This document shows positions 44,739 to 53,617 of a stretch of 64,000 nt of DNA, piece by piece (position 1 is the first letter of the stretch; every line of letters begins with the position of its first letter). The translations under genes were made by a program, and so were the position numbers. The stretch lies in assembly GCF_001593385.1 (NCBI RefSeq), contig NZ_LUVZ01000047.1, forward strand, positions 62,001-126,000. Direction: 5' to 3'. Below the pieces are notes generated by a model, which did not search any database, was not told where the DNA came from, and saw nothing but the letters and a program-made list of their open reading frames with translations. Origin of the DNA: Chryseobacterium cucumeris (lineage in GTDB: Bacteria > Bacteroidota > Bacteroidia > Flavobacteriales > Weeksellaceae).

Positions 44739-46034
44739 TTATAAACGATTATCGTATTTCTCTAAAATTCCTTTAACATCATATATCACCCCACCTTCTT
44801 TTAAATAACTGGAAAGATCAATATTCAGGAATTCATCATGAGAAACTGTGAGAACAACTGCATCAAACTTCCCTTTGACATCTTCCACAGAATTTGTAGA
44901 TTTAATGCCATATTCATGCATCACTTCTTCCGGATTCGCCCATGGATCATACGTTGTTACGTTGATAGAATAGTCTTCCAGTGCATTAATAACATCTGCA
45001 GCTTTCGTATTTCTTACATCCGGACAGTTTTCCTTAAAGGTGATTCCAAGATTCAGCACTTTGGCATCCGGAATGTTGATTCTTTTCTTAATCATCGTTT
45101 TTACCACCTCGGAAGCTACAAACTGTCCCATAGAATCATTCAGTCTTCTTGCTGTAAGGATAAGCTCAGAATAATATCCTACATCCTGTGCTTTCTGGGC
45201 AAGATAAAAAGGATCTACCCCAATGCAGTGCCCTCCTACTAATCCGGGCTTGAATTTCAGGAAATTCCATTTCGTTCCTGCAGCTTCCAAAACGGCATTT
45301 GTATCGATATTCAAGAGATTAAATATCTTTGCAAGCTCATTTACAAATGCAATATTGATATCACGCTGTGAATTTTCGATTACTTTTGATGCTTCAGCTA
45401 CTTTGATGGTTGGTGCCAGATGGGTACCCGCTGCAATTACAGATTTATATAACTCGTCTACTTTTTTACCGATTTCCGGTGTAGAACCTGAAGTTACCTT
45501 TAAAATTTTCTCTACTGTACGTTCCTTATCTCCTGGGTTGATTCTTTCAGGAGAATATCCTGCAAAAAAATCTTCGTTAAATTTCAATCCCGAAACTTTT
45601 TCTAGTACAGGAATGCATTCTTCCTCTGTAACTCCGGGATAAACAGTAGATTCATAAATAACAATATCCCCTTTTTTCAATACCTTCCCTACTGTTTCAG
45701 ACGCTTTATATAAAGGCGTTAGATCTGGACGGTTATGTTTGTCTACCGGTGTAGGAACAGTTACAATATAGATGTTAGCCTCTTTAATATCTTCAAGATC
45801 AGATGAGCAAAGCAAACCTTTTGATGAACCTGAAAATGGGTTCTCTTTTACTAAAACCGGCTGCAATACGTCATCTTCTACCTCCAAAGTAGAATCTTTT
45901 CCGCTGTTAAGTTCTGCAATTCTGGCGTGATTGATATCAAAACCAACGACCGCGTATTTTGTTGCAAATAAACGGGCCAGAGGTAATCCTACATACCCCA
46001 GTCCGATTACCCCAATTTTATTCTGTATATTCAT
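44739..46034 (-). CDS. UDP-N-acetylhexosamine 6-dehydrogenase (WbpA/TviB-like)
   Basis: 431 aa. NAD motif IGLGYVGLPLARLFA, YESTVYPGVTEEECIPVLE, GYSPERINPGDKERT, and catalytic Cys in LVGGHCIGVDPFYLAQKA. The PERINPGD and GGHCIGVDP strings are the hallmark of the enzymes that make UDP-HexNAcA, as in Vi antigen. It oxidises UDP-GlcNAc or UDP-GalNAc to the uronate. The gene starts 54 bp downstream of the wzc-like gene in the same operon. Confidence 0.92.
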   Translation of the reverse strand: MNIQNKIGVIGLGYVGLPLARLFATKYAVVGFDINHARIAELNSGKDSTLEVEDDVLQPVLVKENPFSGSSKGLLCSSDLEDIKEANIYIVTVPTPVDKHNRPDLTPLYKASETVGKVLKKGDIVIYESTVYPGVTEEECIPVLEKVSGLKFNEDFFAGYSPERINPGDKERTVEKILKVTSGSTPEIGKKVDELYKSVIAAGTHLAPTIKVAEASKVIENSQRDINIAFVNELAKIFNLLNIDTNAVLEAAGTKWNFLKFKPGLVGGHCIGVDPFYLAQKAQDVGYYSELILTARRLNDSMGQFVASEVVKTMIKKRINIPDAKVLNLGITFKENCPDVRNTKAADVINALEDYSINVTTYDPWANPEEVMHEYGIKSTNSVEDVKGKFDAVVLTVSHDEFLNIDLSSYLKEGGVIYDVKGILEKYDNRL

Positions 46035-46088
46035 ATTATATGTGATGTTCTTACTTTATTTTAATGTATATTTTTGAAGATAAATGGA

Positions 46089-48434
46089 TTATTTATTAAA
46101 AAGCTTTTGCCACCAGTTTTTCTTCTTATCAGCCGTATACCCGTAACCGTAACCATAGTTGTAACCGTAGCCATATCCTCCTACATTTTTAGCAACATCA
46201 TTAATTACAAAAGACATGTTTTTTATTTTTGATTCTTTTACGAGTTTATTTGCAAACTCTATTAATATTCTTCTTGATACTCCTGATCTTACAACATATA
46301 GAGAAGCATCGGCTGTATCTGAAATACTCAACGTATCTGAAACAAGCATCAGAGGAGCCGAATCAATCACAATATATTCGTAACGGGAGGACATCTCACT
46401 GATAAGCTTCTGATAACGACCGTTGGAAAGAAGTTCCTGAGGATTTGGAGGGATAGATCCCGCATAAATTACATCACATTCAGGATTGGTATCGGAAATA
46501 TGTATAAGATCTTCTATATCTGTTGTCTCATCATATAAATATTCCGTAAGACCAGCATTCTTAACACGCTCATCATCATATCTCTGTATCTGCGGATTTC
46601 TAACATCCGAACCAATTAGTAATGATCTTCCGTTTTTACTTCCCAATGTCAGAGCGAGATTCACTGAAACCAATGTTTTTCCTTCTCCTTTCACTGAAGA
46701 AGTTACCAATATAACTTTCGCCGAGTCTTTCTTAGGAAGGAGAAATTTAAGATTGGAAACCAATATTCTGAATGCTTCAGCCAATTCTGAAAAATCATTT
46801 TTCTGTACAAGGTGAAGCTGATTATCTTTAAGAGCAGGAATATCTGCCAATACACCAAGAGATGAATTTTCTGAAATATCTGTACGGTTGTAGATTTTAT
46901 CATCCCACATAAAGAAAAGATAAAGTACCCCAGCAGGTAAAAGCAATCCTAATATAAGTGCAGCCAAAAGAATTATAATCTTCTTTGGAGAAACAGGCCC
47001 ATCAATCGTATAAGCAGGATTTACAATTTTAGCTTTAGGAACATTAACAGAAAGATTGATCGCGTTTTCTTCTCTTTTCTGTAAAAGGAAAAGGAAAAGC
47101 TGTTCTTTAAGATTCTGCTGCCGTTCGATACCTCTGTAAACTTTCGATTGTCCGGGAACTTTTTCAATCATTCCTGTATTGGCAGAAATCTGACTGTTTA
47201 TCTGCGCAATAGATGCCTGAATTGTAGCCTTTTGCTGGCTTATATTATCTCTTACAATTTCTTTCAATGAAGAAATTTCTTTATTCATTTCTATTACCGC
47301 AGGGTTCTCATTGGTTGCCTGCTTCAAAGTTTTGTTTCTACTGATAACAAGACTATTATATTGTGAAATTGTCTGTTCTAAAGAAGGGTTTAATCCTAAA
47401 TTAGAAGGCATAAGTTGATTAGAACCCTTTGAAGCTTCAGATTGAAGAGAGTTAAGGAGATCCAGCTGCGTTTGCTGCTGAAGAAGTTGTTTTGTGTTGT
47501 CGGTCGTATTTTGAAGTGCTAACTGCGCCTGTGCCTGCAAGTCCACTATACGGTTACGGTTCTGAAAATCTTCTTTCTGATTTTCAACTCCGGAAAGATC
47601 ACGCGAGATAACTTCTAATCGTTTATCAATAAATTCCTGAGTATTTTGAGCTTGTAAATTTTTATCTCTTAGCCCATCCAGATTATACTGTTTGGTTACT
47701 TCATTAAGAATGGCTTCTGATTTTTCAGGAACAGTTCCTATGATGCTAATGTCCATAAGCATCGCTTTCTGATCCGGAAGATCAACCTGAATCTTTTTTT
47801 CCAAAGATTTTACCTTCTCCAGAGGATTCCAAAACACAATTTTATATTTATCCTTAAAGATAAGTCCTGGAACTTTCTGAAGAACTACAGTTCCGAAATT
47901 AAGAGCCAGATTTTTATTGAAACTGCCTTTTACTGTTTTCTTATCTTTATCCTCTAAAACGAAATCATTTCCATTGACTTCCTTCACAAGATATTCGGAT
48001 GAAACAAATTTCTTGATATCAGTTTTATAAGATATAATTTTGGCTTCGATAGGTATTTTTGTGAATAATTCAGAATCCCTTATTTCACCAGAATTATAAT
48101 ATTGTACATTGAGATTAAGGTTTTCGACAACCTTCATCAAAATAGGCCTGGAACTTACTACAGCAACCTCACTTTTAAGCTCATCTGCATTTCCCAAGCC
48201 AAGGCCAAGATTATCAAGATCGATCAAAGCACCACTTAGATCCGATTGTTTTTTATCAAATTTTAGAGTTGTGGTAGACTGATATTGAGGTATAGCATAC
48301 CGAAGATATACAAAAGCTACGATTACAAATAATAATACAGATGCTATAAACCAAGGCCATTTGCCTAAATACTTTCCAATGATCTTTCTAAGATCTAAAG
48401 ACTCTTCACTTTCCTGAAATTCTATCTGCTGCAT
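46089..48434 (-). CDS. wzc: Wzc-like polysaccharide biosynthesis tyrosine autokinase
   Basis: 781 aa. Wzz-type domain with membrane helices near 35-55 and 485-510, a long coiled coil between them (about 255-440), then a BY-kinase domain: Walker A SSVKGEGKT, A' motif LIGSDVRNPQ, Walker B YIVIDSAPL. The C-terminal tail has a dense Tyr-Gly cluster (GGYGYGYNYGYGYGYT) serving as autophosphorylation sites. It controls chain length and export with the Wza-like protein. It starts 3 nt after the exporter gene. Walker A' has Gly where proteobacterial Wzc has Asp, which I believe is common in this phylum. Confidence 0.95.
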   Translation of the reverse strand: MQQIEFQESEESLDLRKIIGKYLGKWPWFIASVLLFVIVAFVYLRYAIPQYQSTTTLKFDKKQSDLSGALIDLDNLGLGLGNADELKSEVAVVSSRPILMKVVENLNLNVQYYNSGEIRDSELFTKIPIEAKIISYKTDIKKFVSSEYLVKEVNGNDFVLEDKDKKTVKGSFNKNLALNFGTVVLQKVPGLIFKDKYKIVFWNPLEKVKSLEKKIQVDLPDQKAMLMDISIIGTVPEKSEAILNEVTKQYNLDGLRDKNLQAQNTQEFIDKRLEVISRDLSGVENQKEDFQNRNRIVDLQAQAQLALQNTTDNTKQLLQQQTQLDLLNSLQSEASKGSNQLMPSNLGLNPSLEQTISQYNSLVISRNKTLKQATNENPAVIEMNKEISSLKEIVRDNISQQKATIQASIAQINSQISANTGMIEKVPGQSKVYRGIERQQNLKEQLFLFLLQKREENAINLSVNVPKAKIVNPAYTIDGPVSPKKIIILLAALILGLLLPAGVLYLFFMWDDKIYNRTDISENSSLGVLADIPALKDNQLHLVQKNDFSELAEAFRILVSNLKFLLPKKDSAKVILVTSSVKGEGKTLVSVNLALTLGSKNGRSLLIGSDVRNPQIQRYDDERVKNAGLTEYLYDETTDIEDLIHISDTNPECDVIYAGSIPPNPQELLSNGRYQKLISEMSSRYEYIVIDSAPLMLVSDTLSISDTADASLYVVRSGVSRRILIEFANKLVKESKIKNMSFVINDVAKNVGGYGYGYNYGYGYGYTADKKKNWWQKLFNK

Positions 48435-48437
48435 ATT

Positions 48438-49229
48438 TTATTTTCGAGTTAAAGCAATAATAAGTGTACCAGCTGTCAGTAATGCACCAATAATCTGGAA
48501 TGTAAGGGCTCTGTTCGGATTAGAGTTGGCCTGAACCTGTTTGTTTTTGTCCGGCTGTACATACAATATATCGTTCTGCCTCATATAATAGTATGGTGAA
48601 TTTACAATATCTGATCTAGTAAGGTCAACGTTGATAACCTGATCTGATCCATCATCTCCGGAACGGATCAATTTTACATTGGTACGGTCTCCAAAATCTG
48701 TCATATCACCTGCAAGACCAAGAGCTTGGAAAATATTGATCTTTTGGGAAACACTTTCTTTCTGTCCAGGGTTTTTCACTTCCCCTAAGATGCTTACATT
48801 AAAATTTTTCAGGGTAATCGTAACCAAAGGGTCTGTCAGGTATCTTCTCAACCTGGCTTCTAGGTCCTGTTTAAGCTGTATCTGTGTCATTCCCTTTGCA
48901 AAAACATCTCCCAATACCGGGAAGTTTATATATCCTTCCTCATTCACGAGATATTCGCTTGGCTGTACATATTGATTAACTCCAGTACTGCTTACACTTC
49001 CAACTTTATTGGCAGTATTAAGATTGAAGGGTTTTACCGCAATTTCATCTAATGCAGAAACAAGGATTAACAGCACGTCACCTTCCTGAATATGTAATCC
49101 CTGAAATTTTGCTTTCGCAACTTCCTCTTCCATATTATGTTTCGACATATATACCATATTCTGCTTCGGTCTGCATGATAACAAAATAACCGATAACAAT
49201 GTTATATATGTAATAATCTTTTTATTCAT
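48438..49229 (-). CDS. wza: Polysaccharide export outer-membrane lipoprotein (Wza-like)
   Basis: 263 aa. Lipoprotein signal ending VILLSC. Poly_export domain (LHIQEGDVLLILVSAL, YLVNEEGYINFPVLGDVFAKGMTQIQLKQDLEARL) and an SLBB segment (FNVSILGEVKNPGQK). A C-terminal hydrophobic helix (IIGALLTAGTLIIAL) ends the protein. It should form the export channel with the Wzc-like kinase. Shorter than E. coli Wza, normal for Bacteroidota. Confidence 0.93.
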   Translation of the reverse strand: MNKKIITYITLLSVILLSCRPKQNMVYMSKHNMEEEVAKAKFQGLHIQEGDVLLILVSALDEIAVKPFNLNTANKVGSVSSTGVNQYVQPSEYLVNEEGYINFPVLGDVFAKGMTQIQLKQDLEARLRRYLTDPLVTITLKNFNVSILGEVKNPGQKESVSQKINIFQALGLAGDMTDFGDRTNVKLIRSGDDGSDQVINVDLTRSDIVNSPYYYMRQNDILYVQPDKNKQVQANSNPNRALTFQIIGALLTAGTLIIALTRK

Positions 49230-49403
49230 ATGTTGTTTATTCTAAGTCTACTTGTGTTATTATTTAAAATCTATCTGAACTAAATTTAATTTAAGATACC
49301 TAATAGGAAGAAAACTAACCACATAAGTATTCTATATTTATAAGAAGTTTACGAATGTGAGAGGTATTTAATCTTTATATTTAAATCAATTCTTTCTCTA
49401 GCA

Positions 49404-49439
49404 ATTTTCATTCCGTTTGGAATTAAAATAGCAAAATTA
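49404..49439 (-). promoter_or_regulatory. Possible promoter and leader hairpin of the wza-like gene
   Basis: On the minus strand TAATTTTG (49432-49439) fits the -7 element. Just downstream, ATTTTCATTCC (49404-49414) and GGAATTAAAAT (49419-49429) form an 11-bp stem with one mismatch and a 4-nt loop at the expected transcription start. No -33 element is seen. The rest of the 250-bp gap is AT-rich and featureless. Confidence 0.4.
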
Positions 49440-49479
49440 TTATTTTATATCAGTTTTTTATGTATTTTATTCTTTAATT

Positions 49480-51393
49480 TCATTCATATGCTTCATGTTC
49501 AGATATCTTGTCAAGAATTTCAAATTCAGAGTTATTGCTTTTAAATTCCGGCACAATTATTTTTAATATTCTTACAATCTGTAAACTATCTTTATTCATT
49601 GCTGAAAGAATAATTTGCGAGCACAAAATATCTATATCTTCAAACTTCATCAATGGATCTCTGGATATCATAATTTTCTCATGATGGGTAGGAATAGTTG
49701 TAGAATTATTCGTTAAAAGTTCTTCATATAGTTTTTCACCAGGTCTTAAGCCAATAAAATCAATTTTAATATCGATACCTGGAGTATATCCTGATAATTT
49801 GATCATTCTTTCCGCTAAATCCAAAATTTTAACCGGTTTACCCATATCAAAAACATAAATCTCTCCTCCCTGTCCCATTGTTCCTGCCTGAAGTACCAAT
49901 TCGCAGGCTTCAGGAATCGTCATAAAATAACGAATGATATCGGGATGAGTAATCGTCACCGGACCTCCTTTTTCAATTTGTTTTTTGAAATGTGGTATTA
50001 CAGAGCCATTGGAACCTAATACATTTCCAAAACGCGTTGTTATAAATTTTGTTGTATTCTCCGAAGAATTTTGTAGAGACTGTACAAAAAGTTCAGCAGC
50101 TCTTTTAGAAGCTCCCATTACGTTGGTGGGATTTACAGCTTTATCTGTAGACACCATCACAAAACGATTTACATTATATTTTTTCGATAAGAGTGCCACA
50201 TTTTTAGTTCCTCCAATATTGACAAAAATAGCTTCATGTGGATTATCTTCTATTAATGGTACATGCTTGTAGGCTGCTGCATGATAAACTATTGAAAACT
50301 GATAATCATCAAACAATTTCTCCATTCTGGAATAGTTTGAAATATCAGCCAGTATAAATTTGAACCTTTGATTTGGGAATCTTTCTAATAATTCAAGCTG
50401 CAACTCATATAAAGGAGACTCAGCCTGATCTACCACAACAATCAATGACGAATTTAGCTGAGCAACCTGCCTTACAATCTCACTTCCTATAGACCCGGCA
50501 CCTCCGGTTACCAGAATATTTTTACTAACATGAAAACATTTTACCTCATTGTTTTCTATTTTAATTGTCGGACGATTCAGTAAATCTTCAATCTGAAGAG
50601 GACGGATACTTCTCACCTTATCATCCTCTTTTATGATATTGGTTACGGGTACTTTTAATACTTTCAATCCTTTATCCAATGCAAAGCTAGTCCATTCTTC
50701 TATCTCTTGCTTTGTCATCACGTCTTTGATTAAAACCGCATCAAATTGTTCTTTCAGAGTATCACTCTTAAGAAATTGCTTTTTATTATAAATTTTATAT
50801 CCAAGCAACCTTGCTTTTTTAGAATCTGATCTTGCAGTGAGAAATCCTGCCAGCTGATAGGGATGATCGGGATTGTGAATAATAGCCTTTGCTAATGACA
50901 CGGAAGTATCCTCTACTCCTACGATAGCAATTCTAGCTTTGGATAGAGTATCCTTAGAATCTATTAAGACACCGAAAAGCTTTTTGATTGCCATTCTGAA
51001 AAAAAACATCAGAAAAATGGAGACAAAGAAAAATAAAAAAAGAACAGGATATAAAAATACGGGTTTGCCCAATATCAGTTCTGACATAAAATTCAGTCCA
51101 AGCAAGACAATAAGAGCACTCCCTGAAGACCATACAATTTTAAAAAAGTCAAAAAAAGTAGAGTGTCTGATAATTCCTGCATAAGTTTTGAACAGAATTA
51201 TACACAGAATATTAATAAGCACCACTGAAAATATCTTTTCCTTTTGATACTTAGTAAAATTAAGTTTTACCTCCAGACTATTCAGAAGAAAATATGAAAC
51301 TAAAATTGAAAAAAAAATGACTGAAACATCAATAAGAAAAACCGACCACCTGGGTATATATCTTAACTCCCTGATTTTAAAAACATTCCCCAT
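49480..51393 (-). CDS. Membrane UDP-sugar 4,6-dehydratase (PglF/WbpM/CapD family)
   Basis: 637 aa from the ATG at 51393 (MGNVFKIREL); the ORF is open to a TTG at 51399. Four N-terminal membrane helices (about 20-140), a first CoA-binding-like Rossmann region, then the SDR core with VTGGAGSIGSEIVRQ near 295, YHAAAYKHVPL and STDKAVNPTNVMGASKR (Met-x3-Lys form). It converts UDP-GlcNAc to the 4-keto-6-deoxy sugar, the first step to bacillosamine or QuiNAc/FucNAc. No aminotransferase follows, so the later steps are encoded elsewhere or the sugar is a FucNAc/QuiNAc type. Confidence 0.94.
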   Translation of the reverse strand: MGNVFKIRELRYIPRWSVFLIDVSVIFFSILVSYFLLNSLEVKLNFTKYQKEKIFSVVLINILCIILFKTYAGIIRHSTFFDFFKIVWSSGSALIVLLGLNFMSELILGKPVFLYPVLFLFFFVSIFLMFFFRMAIKKLFGVLIDSKDTLSKARIAIVGVEDTSVSLAKAIIHNPDHPYQLAGFLTARSDSKKARLLGYKIYNKKQFLKSDTLKEQFDAVLIKDVMTKQEIEEWTSFALDKGLKVLKVPVTNIIKEDDKVRSIRPLQIEDLLNRPTIKIENNEVKCFHVSKNILVTGGAGSIGSEIVRQVAQLNSSLIVVVDQAESPLYELQLELLERFPNQRFKFILADISNYSRMEKLFDDYQFSIVYHAAAYKHVPLIEDNPHEAIFVNIGGTKNVALLSKKYNVNRFVMVSTDKAVNPTNVMGASKRAAELFVQSLQNSSENTTKFITTRFGNVLGSNGSVIPHFKKQIEKGGPVTITHPDIIRYFMTIPEACELVLQAGTMGQGGEIYVFDMGKPVKILDLAERMIKLSGYTPGIDIKIDFIGLRPGEKLYEELLTNNSTTIPTHHEKIMISRDPLMKFEDIDILCSQIILSAMNKDSLQIVRILKIIVPEFKSNNSEFEILDKISEHEAYE

Positions 51394-51573
51394 ACACAAA
51401 TAAACCTAAAGTATCTTTTTCATTATTTCAACAATTGGTGGTTTTATTATCAGGCGAAGATAATAATTATTATTAATATTTTTAATAGCATACGTTAATT
51501 TTTATTCAAAATATAAATTACTAGTACCACAAAATATTTTAACCTAAAATTAATACGCATATTCCAAAAAAAA

Positions 51574-51601
51574 ATACTGTAAAATAGGTATTTTACAGTA
51601 T
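51574..51601 (-). terminator. Terminator of the tRNA-Asp array
   Basis: A perfect 13-bp stem (ATACTGTAAAATA / TATTTTACAGTAT, loop GG) is followed on the minus strand by nine T. The remaining 180 bp between it and the dehydratase gene are AT-rich without an ORF. Confidence 0.85.
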
Positions 51602-51625
51602 TTTGACTACTTTGATTGATAGTTG

Positions 51626-51699
51626 CGATCCGGACGGGACTCGAACCCGCGACCTCCGCCGTGACAGGGCGGCATTCTAACCAGCTGAACTACCGGATC
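51626..51699 (-). tRNA. tRNA-Asp (GTC), array copy 3
   Basis: 74 nt, identical to the left copy; anticodon loop CTGTCAC. Last in transcription order, nearest the terminator. Confidence 0.97.
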
Positions 51700-51733
51700 A
51701 ATTTTTTAAAAAAGAAATTGAGAAAACTTCTGC

Positions 51734-51807
51734 GATCCGGACGGGACTCGAACCCGCGACCTCCGCCGTGACAGGGCGGCATTCTAACCAGCTGAACTAC
51801 CGGATCA
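51734..51807 (-). tRNA. tRNA-Asp (GTC), array copy 2
   Basis: 74 nt, identical sequence. The spacers on its two sides (34 and 31 nt) are near-identical (aaattgagaaaacttctg), evidence of tandem duplication of a tRNA-plus-spacer unit. Confidence 0.97.
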
Positions 51808-51838
51808 ATTTTTTTAAAGTAAATTGAGAAAACTTCTG

Positions 51839-51912
51839 CGATCCGGACGGGACTCGAACCCGCGACCTCCGCCGTGACAGGGCGGCATTCTAACCAGCTG
51901 AACTACCGGATC
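51839..51912 (-). tRNA. tRNA-Asp (GTC), array copy 1
   Basis: 74 nt, identical sequence, first in transcription order and 36 bp downstream of a consensus promoter. Confidence 0.97.
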
Positions 51913-51948
51913 ATTATTTTAAAGAACGTCGTTTCTTTTTCGTGGTTG

Positions 51949-51979
51949 CAAAATTACAACTTTTTTTGTTACCTGCAAA
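51949..51979 (-). promoter_or_regulatory. Promoter of the tRNA-Asp array
   Basis: On the minus strand TTTG (51976-51979), exactly 19 bp, then TAATTTTG (51949-51956): an ideal Bacteroidota promoter, with the same geometry as the one in front of the left tRNA-Asp. Confidence 0.8.
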
Positions 51980-51995
51980 TTATTTTAAAAAAAAT

Positions 51996-52015
51996 GCCTC
52001 CCAATACTGGAAGGC
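51996..52015 (-). terminator. Terminator of trxA
   Basis: GCCTCCCA pairs with TGGAAGGC (one mismatch) around ATAC; a long T run follows on the minus strand. Confidence 0.8.
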
Positions 52016-52038
52016 GTTCATTATCAAACTTATTTTTT

Positions 52039-52356
52039 TTATAAGTGAGCACTTAATTTTTCAGCAATTACCTCTTTTGGAGCTACACCTACTAATTTGT
52101 CTACTACTTCTCCATTCTTAAAAATAAGAACAGTAGGAATATTTCTGATACCATACTGCATAGAAATCTCCTGGTTGTTGTCTACATCTACTTTTCCAAC
52201 TACTGCTTTACCTTCAAAATCTGATGCTACTTCTTCGATGATTGGTCCTAAAGTTCTGCAAGGTCCGCACCATACTGCCCAGAAGTCTACTAATACCGGT
52301 TTTTCTGATTTTAAAACCGTATCCTGAAATGAGCTGTCTGTAATTTCTAAAGCCAT
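52039..52356 (-). CDS. trxA: Thioredoxin
   Basis: 105 aa, standard TrxA size. Active site WAVWCGPC near residues 27-34 (Ala replaces the usual first-position residue of WCGPC context but the CGPC is intact), cis-Pro in RNIPTVLIFKNG. Cytosolic disulfide reductase. A -7-like TAATTTTG lies at 52413-52420, so it has its own promoter, 57 bp upstream. Confidence 0.96.
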   Translation of the reverse strand: MALEITDSSFQDTVLKSEKPVLVDFWAVWCGPCRTLGPIIEEVASDFEGKAVVGKVDVDNNQEISMQYGIRNIPTVLIFKNGEVVDKLVGVAPKEVIAEKLSAHL

Positions 52357-52439
52357 TTTTGTTTCTTTTATTTTAATTAATATTATTTTCTTTTAATCCT
52401 TTATTGGATATTCAAAATTACGCTTTTTAGAGCACAAGC

Positions 52440-53615
52440 CTATCTATGCTCAACATTAGTTTTTTCTATAGTGTAATCACTTGAAATTTCCTTTAATGCA
52501 TTGACCAATGTATCAATCTCCGCTTTGGTCGTCATATGGCTGAACGAGATACGTAATGGAGTACAGTGATCCATTTCATCCTCAGAAAGCACCATCATCA
52601 TGACCATTGAAGGTTTTGAAGCTCCTGATGAGCATGCACTTCCCTGAGAGATGGCAATCCCTTTCATATCTAATTGAAGTCCTATGAGTGGATTTTTATA
52701 AGGTAATAAAGCACTTAAAACTGTATAAAGACTGTTGTCCTTTTCAGCACTTCTTCCATTGAATTTAATTCCTTCTATTTCAGCAGAAAGTCTTTCAATT
52801 GCATAATCCTTTATACTCTGCATATGGTTGGTATATTCCTCCATATGATTCAGAGAAAGTTCTAATGCTTTTCCTAATCCTACGATACCACAAACATTTT
52901 CAGTTCCCGCCCTAAGGCTTCTTTCCTGAGGACCTCCGGTAATAATTCCTTTTAAACCTGTTGTTTTTCTGATAAACGCAAATCCAGCTCCTTTTGGCCC
53001 ATGAAATTTATGGGCACTGCAGGATGCAAAATCCACAGGAATATCAGAGAAGTCAAGGTTCATATGAGCCATTGTCTGGACCGTATCTGAGTGGAAAAGT
53101 GCATGATGTTCTTTGCACAGCTGGGCAACCTGTTTAAGGTTGATGATATTCCCAATTTCGTTGTTGGCATGCATTAAGCTTACCAATGTTTTTTTATCTG
53201 AAGCTTTTAAAAGTTCTTCCAATTTAGCAAGATCAATATCTCCTTTTTCATTCGGGCGGATATAGTTTACTTCTACTCCTTTTCTGCTTTTCATATCCAG
53301 AATACTTTCAGAAACGCATTTATGTTCCAGGGGAGAGCTTATGATCCTTTCTACTCCAAGGTGTTCTACCGAGGATTTAATGATCATATTGTTTGATTCG
53401 GTACCACAGGAAGTGAAAATGATTTCAGCAGGAGTTACATGAAGATAGTCTGCAACCTGTCGTCTTACATTTTCAATAAGGATTTTTGCTTCCTGACCAA
53501 AACTGTGTGTGGAAGACGGGTTTCCGAAATTCATTTTCATTGTGCCCACCATTGCATCTATAACTTCTTCTGCAAGCGGAGTGGTTGCGGCATTATCTAA
53601 ATATACTTTATCCAT
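52440..53615 (-). CDS. Cysteine desulfurase (NifS/IscS family)
   Basis: 391 aa from the ATG at 53615 (MDKVYLDNAATTPLAEEV); the ORF is open further upstream but would overlap the PrcB-like gene. PLP Lys in SCSAHKFHGPKGAG, PLP-phosphate His region HSDTVQ, catalytic Cys in ISQGSACSSGASKPS. It liberates sulfur from cysteine for Fe-S clusters or thio-modification. No iscU or sufU is adjacent. The start is 3 bp after the PrcB-like stop, suggesting co-transcription. Confidence 0.94.
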   Translation of the reverse strand: MDKVYLDNAATTPLAEEVIDAMVGTMKMNFGNPSSTHSFGQEAKILIENVRRQVADYLHVTPAEIIFTSCGTESNNMIIKSSVEHLGVERIISSPLEHKCVSESILDMKSRKGVEVNYIRPNEKGDIDLAKLEELLKASDKKTLVSLMHANNEIGNIINLKQVAQLCKEHHALFHSDTVQTMAHMNLDFSDIPVDFASCSAHKFHGPKGAGFAFIRKTTGLKGIITGGPQERSLRAGTENVCGIVGLGKALELSLNHMEEYTNHMQSIKDYAIERLSAEIEGIKFNGRSAEKDNSLYTVLSALLPYKNPLIGLQLDMKGIAISQGSACSSGASKPSMVMMMVLSEDEMDHCTPLRISFSHMTTKAEIDTLVNALKEISSDYTIEKTNVEHR

Positions 53616-53617
53616 TA

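Larger units (their letters stand above)
34283..51393 (-). other. Exopolysaccharide/O-antigen biosynthesis locus
   Basis: Thirteen genes read in one direction, most overlapping or a few nt apart: dehydratase, Wza, Wzc, two nucleotide-sugar dehydrogenases, epimerase, Wzx, acetyltransferase, GT2, Wzy, GT-A, secreted protein, two GT4. This is a Wzx/Wzy-dependent pathway. The repeat unit probably contains uronic acids (from Ugd/epimerase and the TviB-like enzyme) and a 6-deoxy-HexNAc. No initiating phosphoglycosyltransferase lies in the locus. Identical tRNA-Asp genes flank both ends. Confidence 0.9.

Noticed and set aside
44838..45642. Open frames opposite to the nucleotide-sugar dehydrogenase gene
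   Set aside because: They are antisense shadows of a clearly conserved enzyme gene, with no domain or start signal of their own.
46089..46140. Tyr-Gly-rich tail of the Wzc-like kinase as a low-complexity error
   Set aside because: Tyr clusters at this place are expected autophosphorylation sites in BY-kinases and the frame is intact.
51626..51912. Regular repeats with short spacers, CRISPR-like at first sight
   Set aside because: The repeat unit is a complete 74-nt tRNA-Asp and the spacers are near-identical, so this is a tandem tRNA array.
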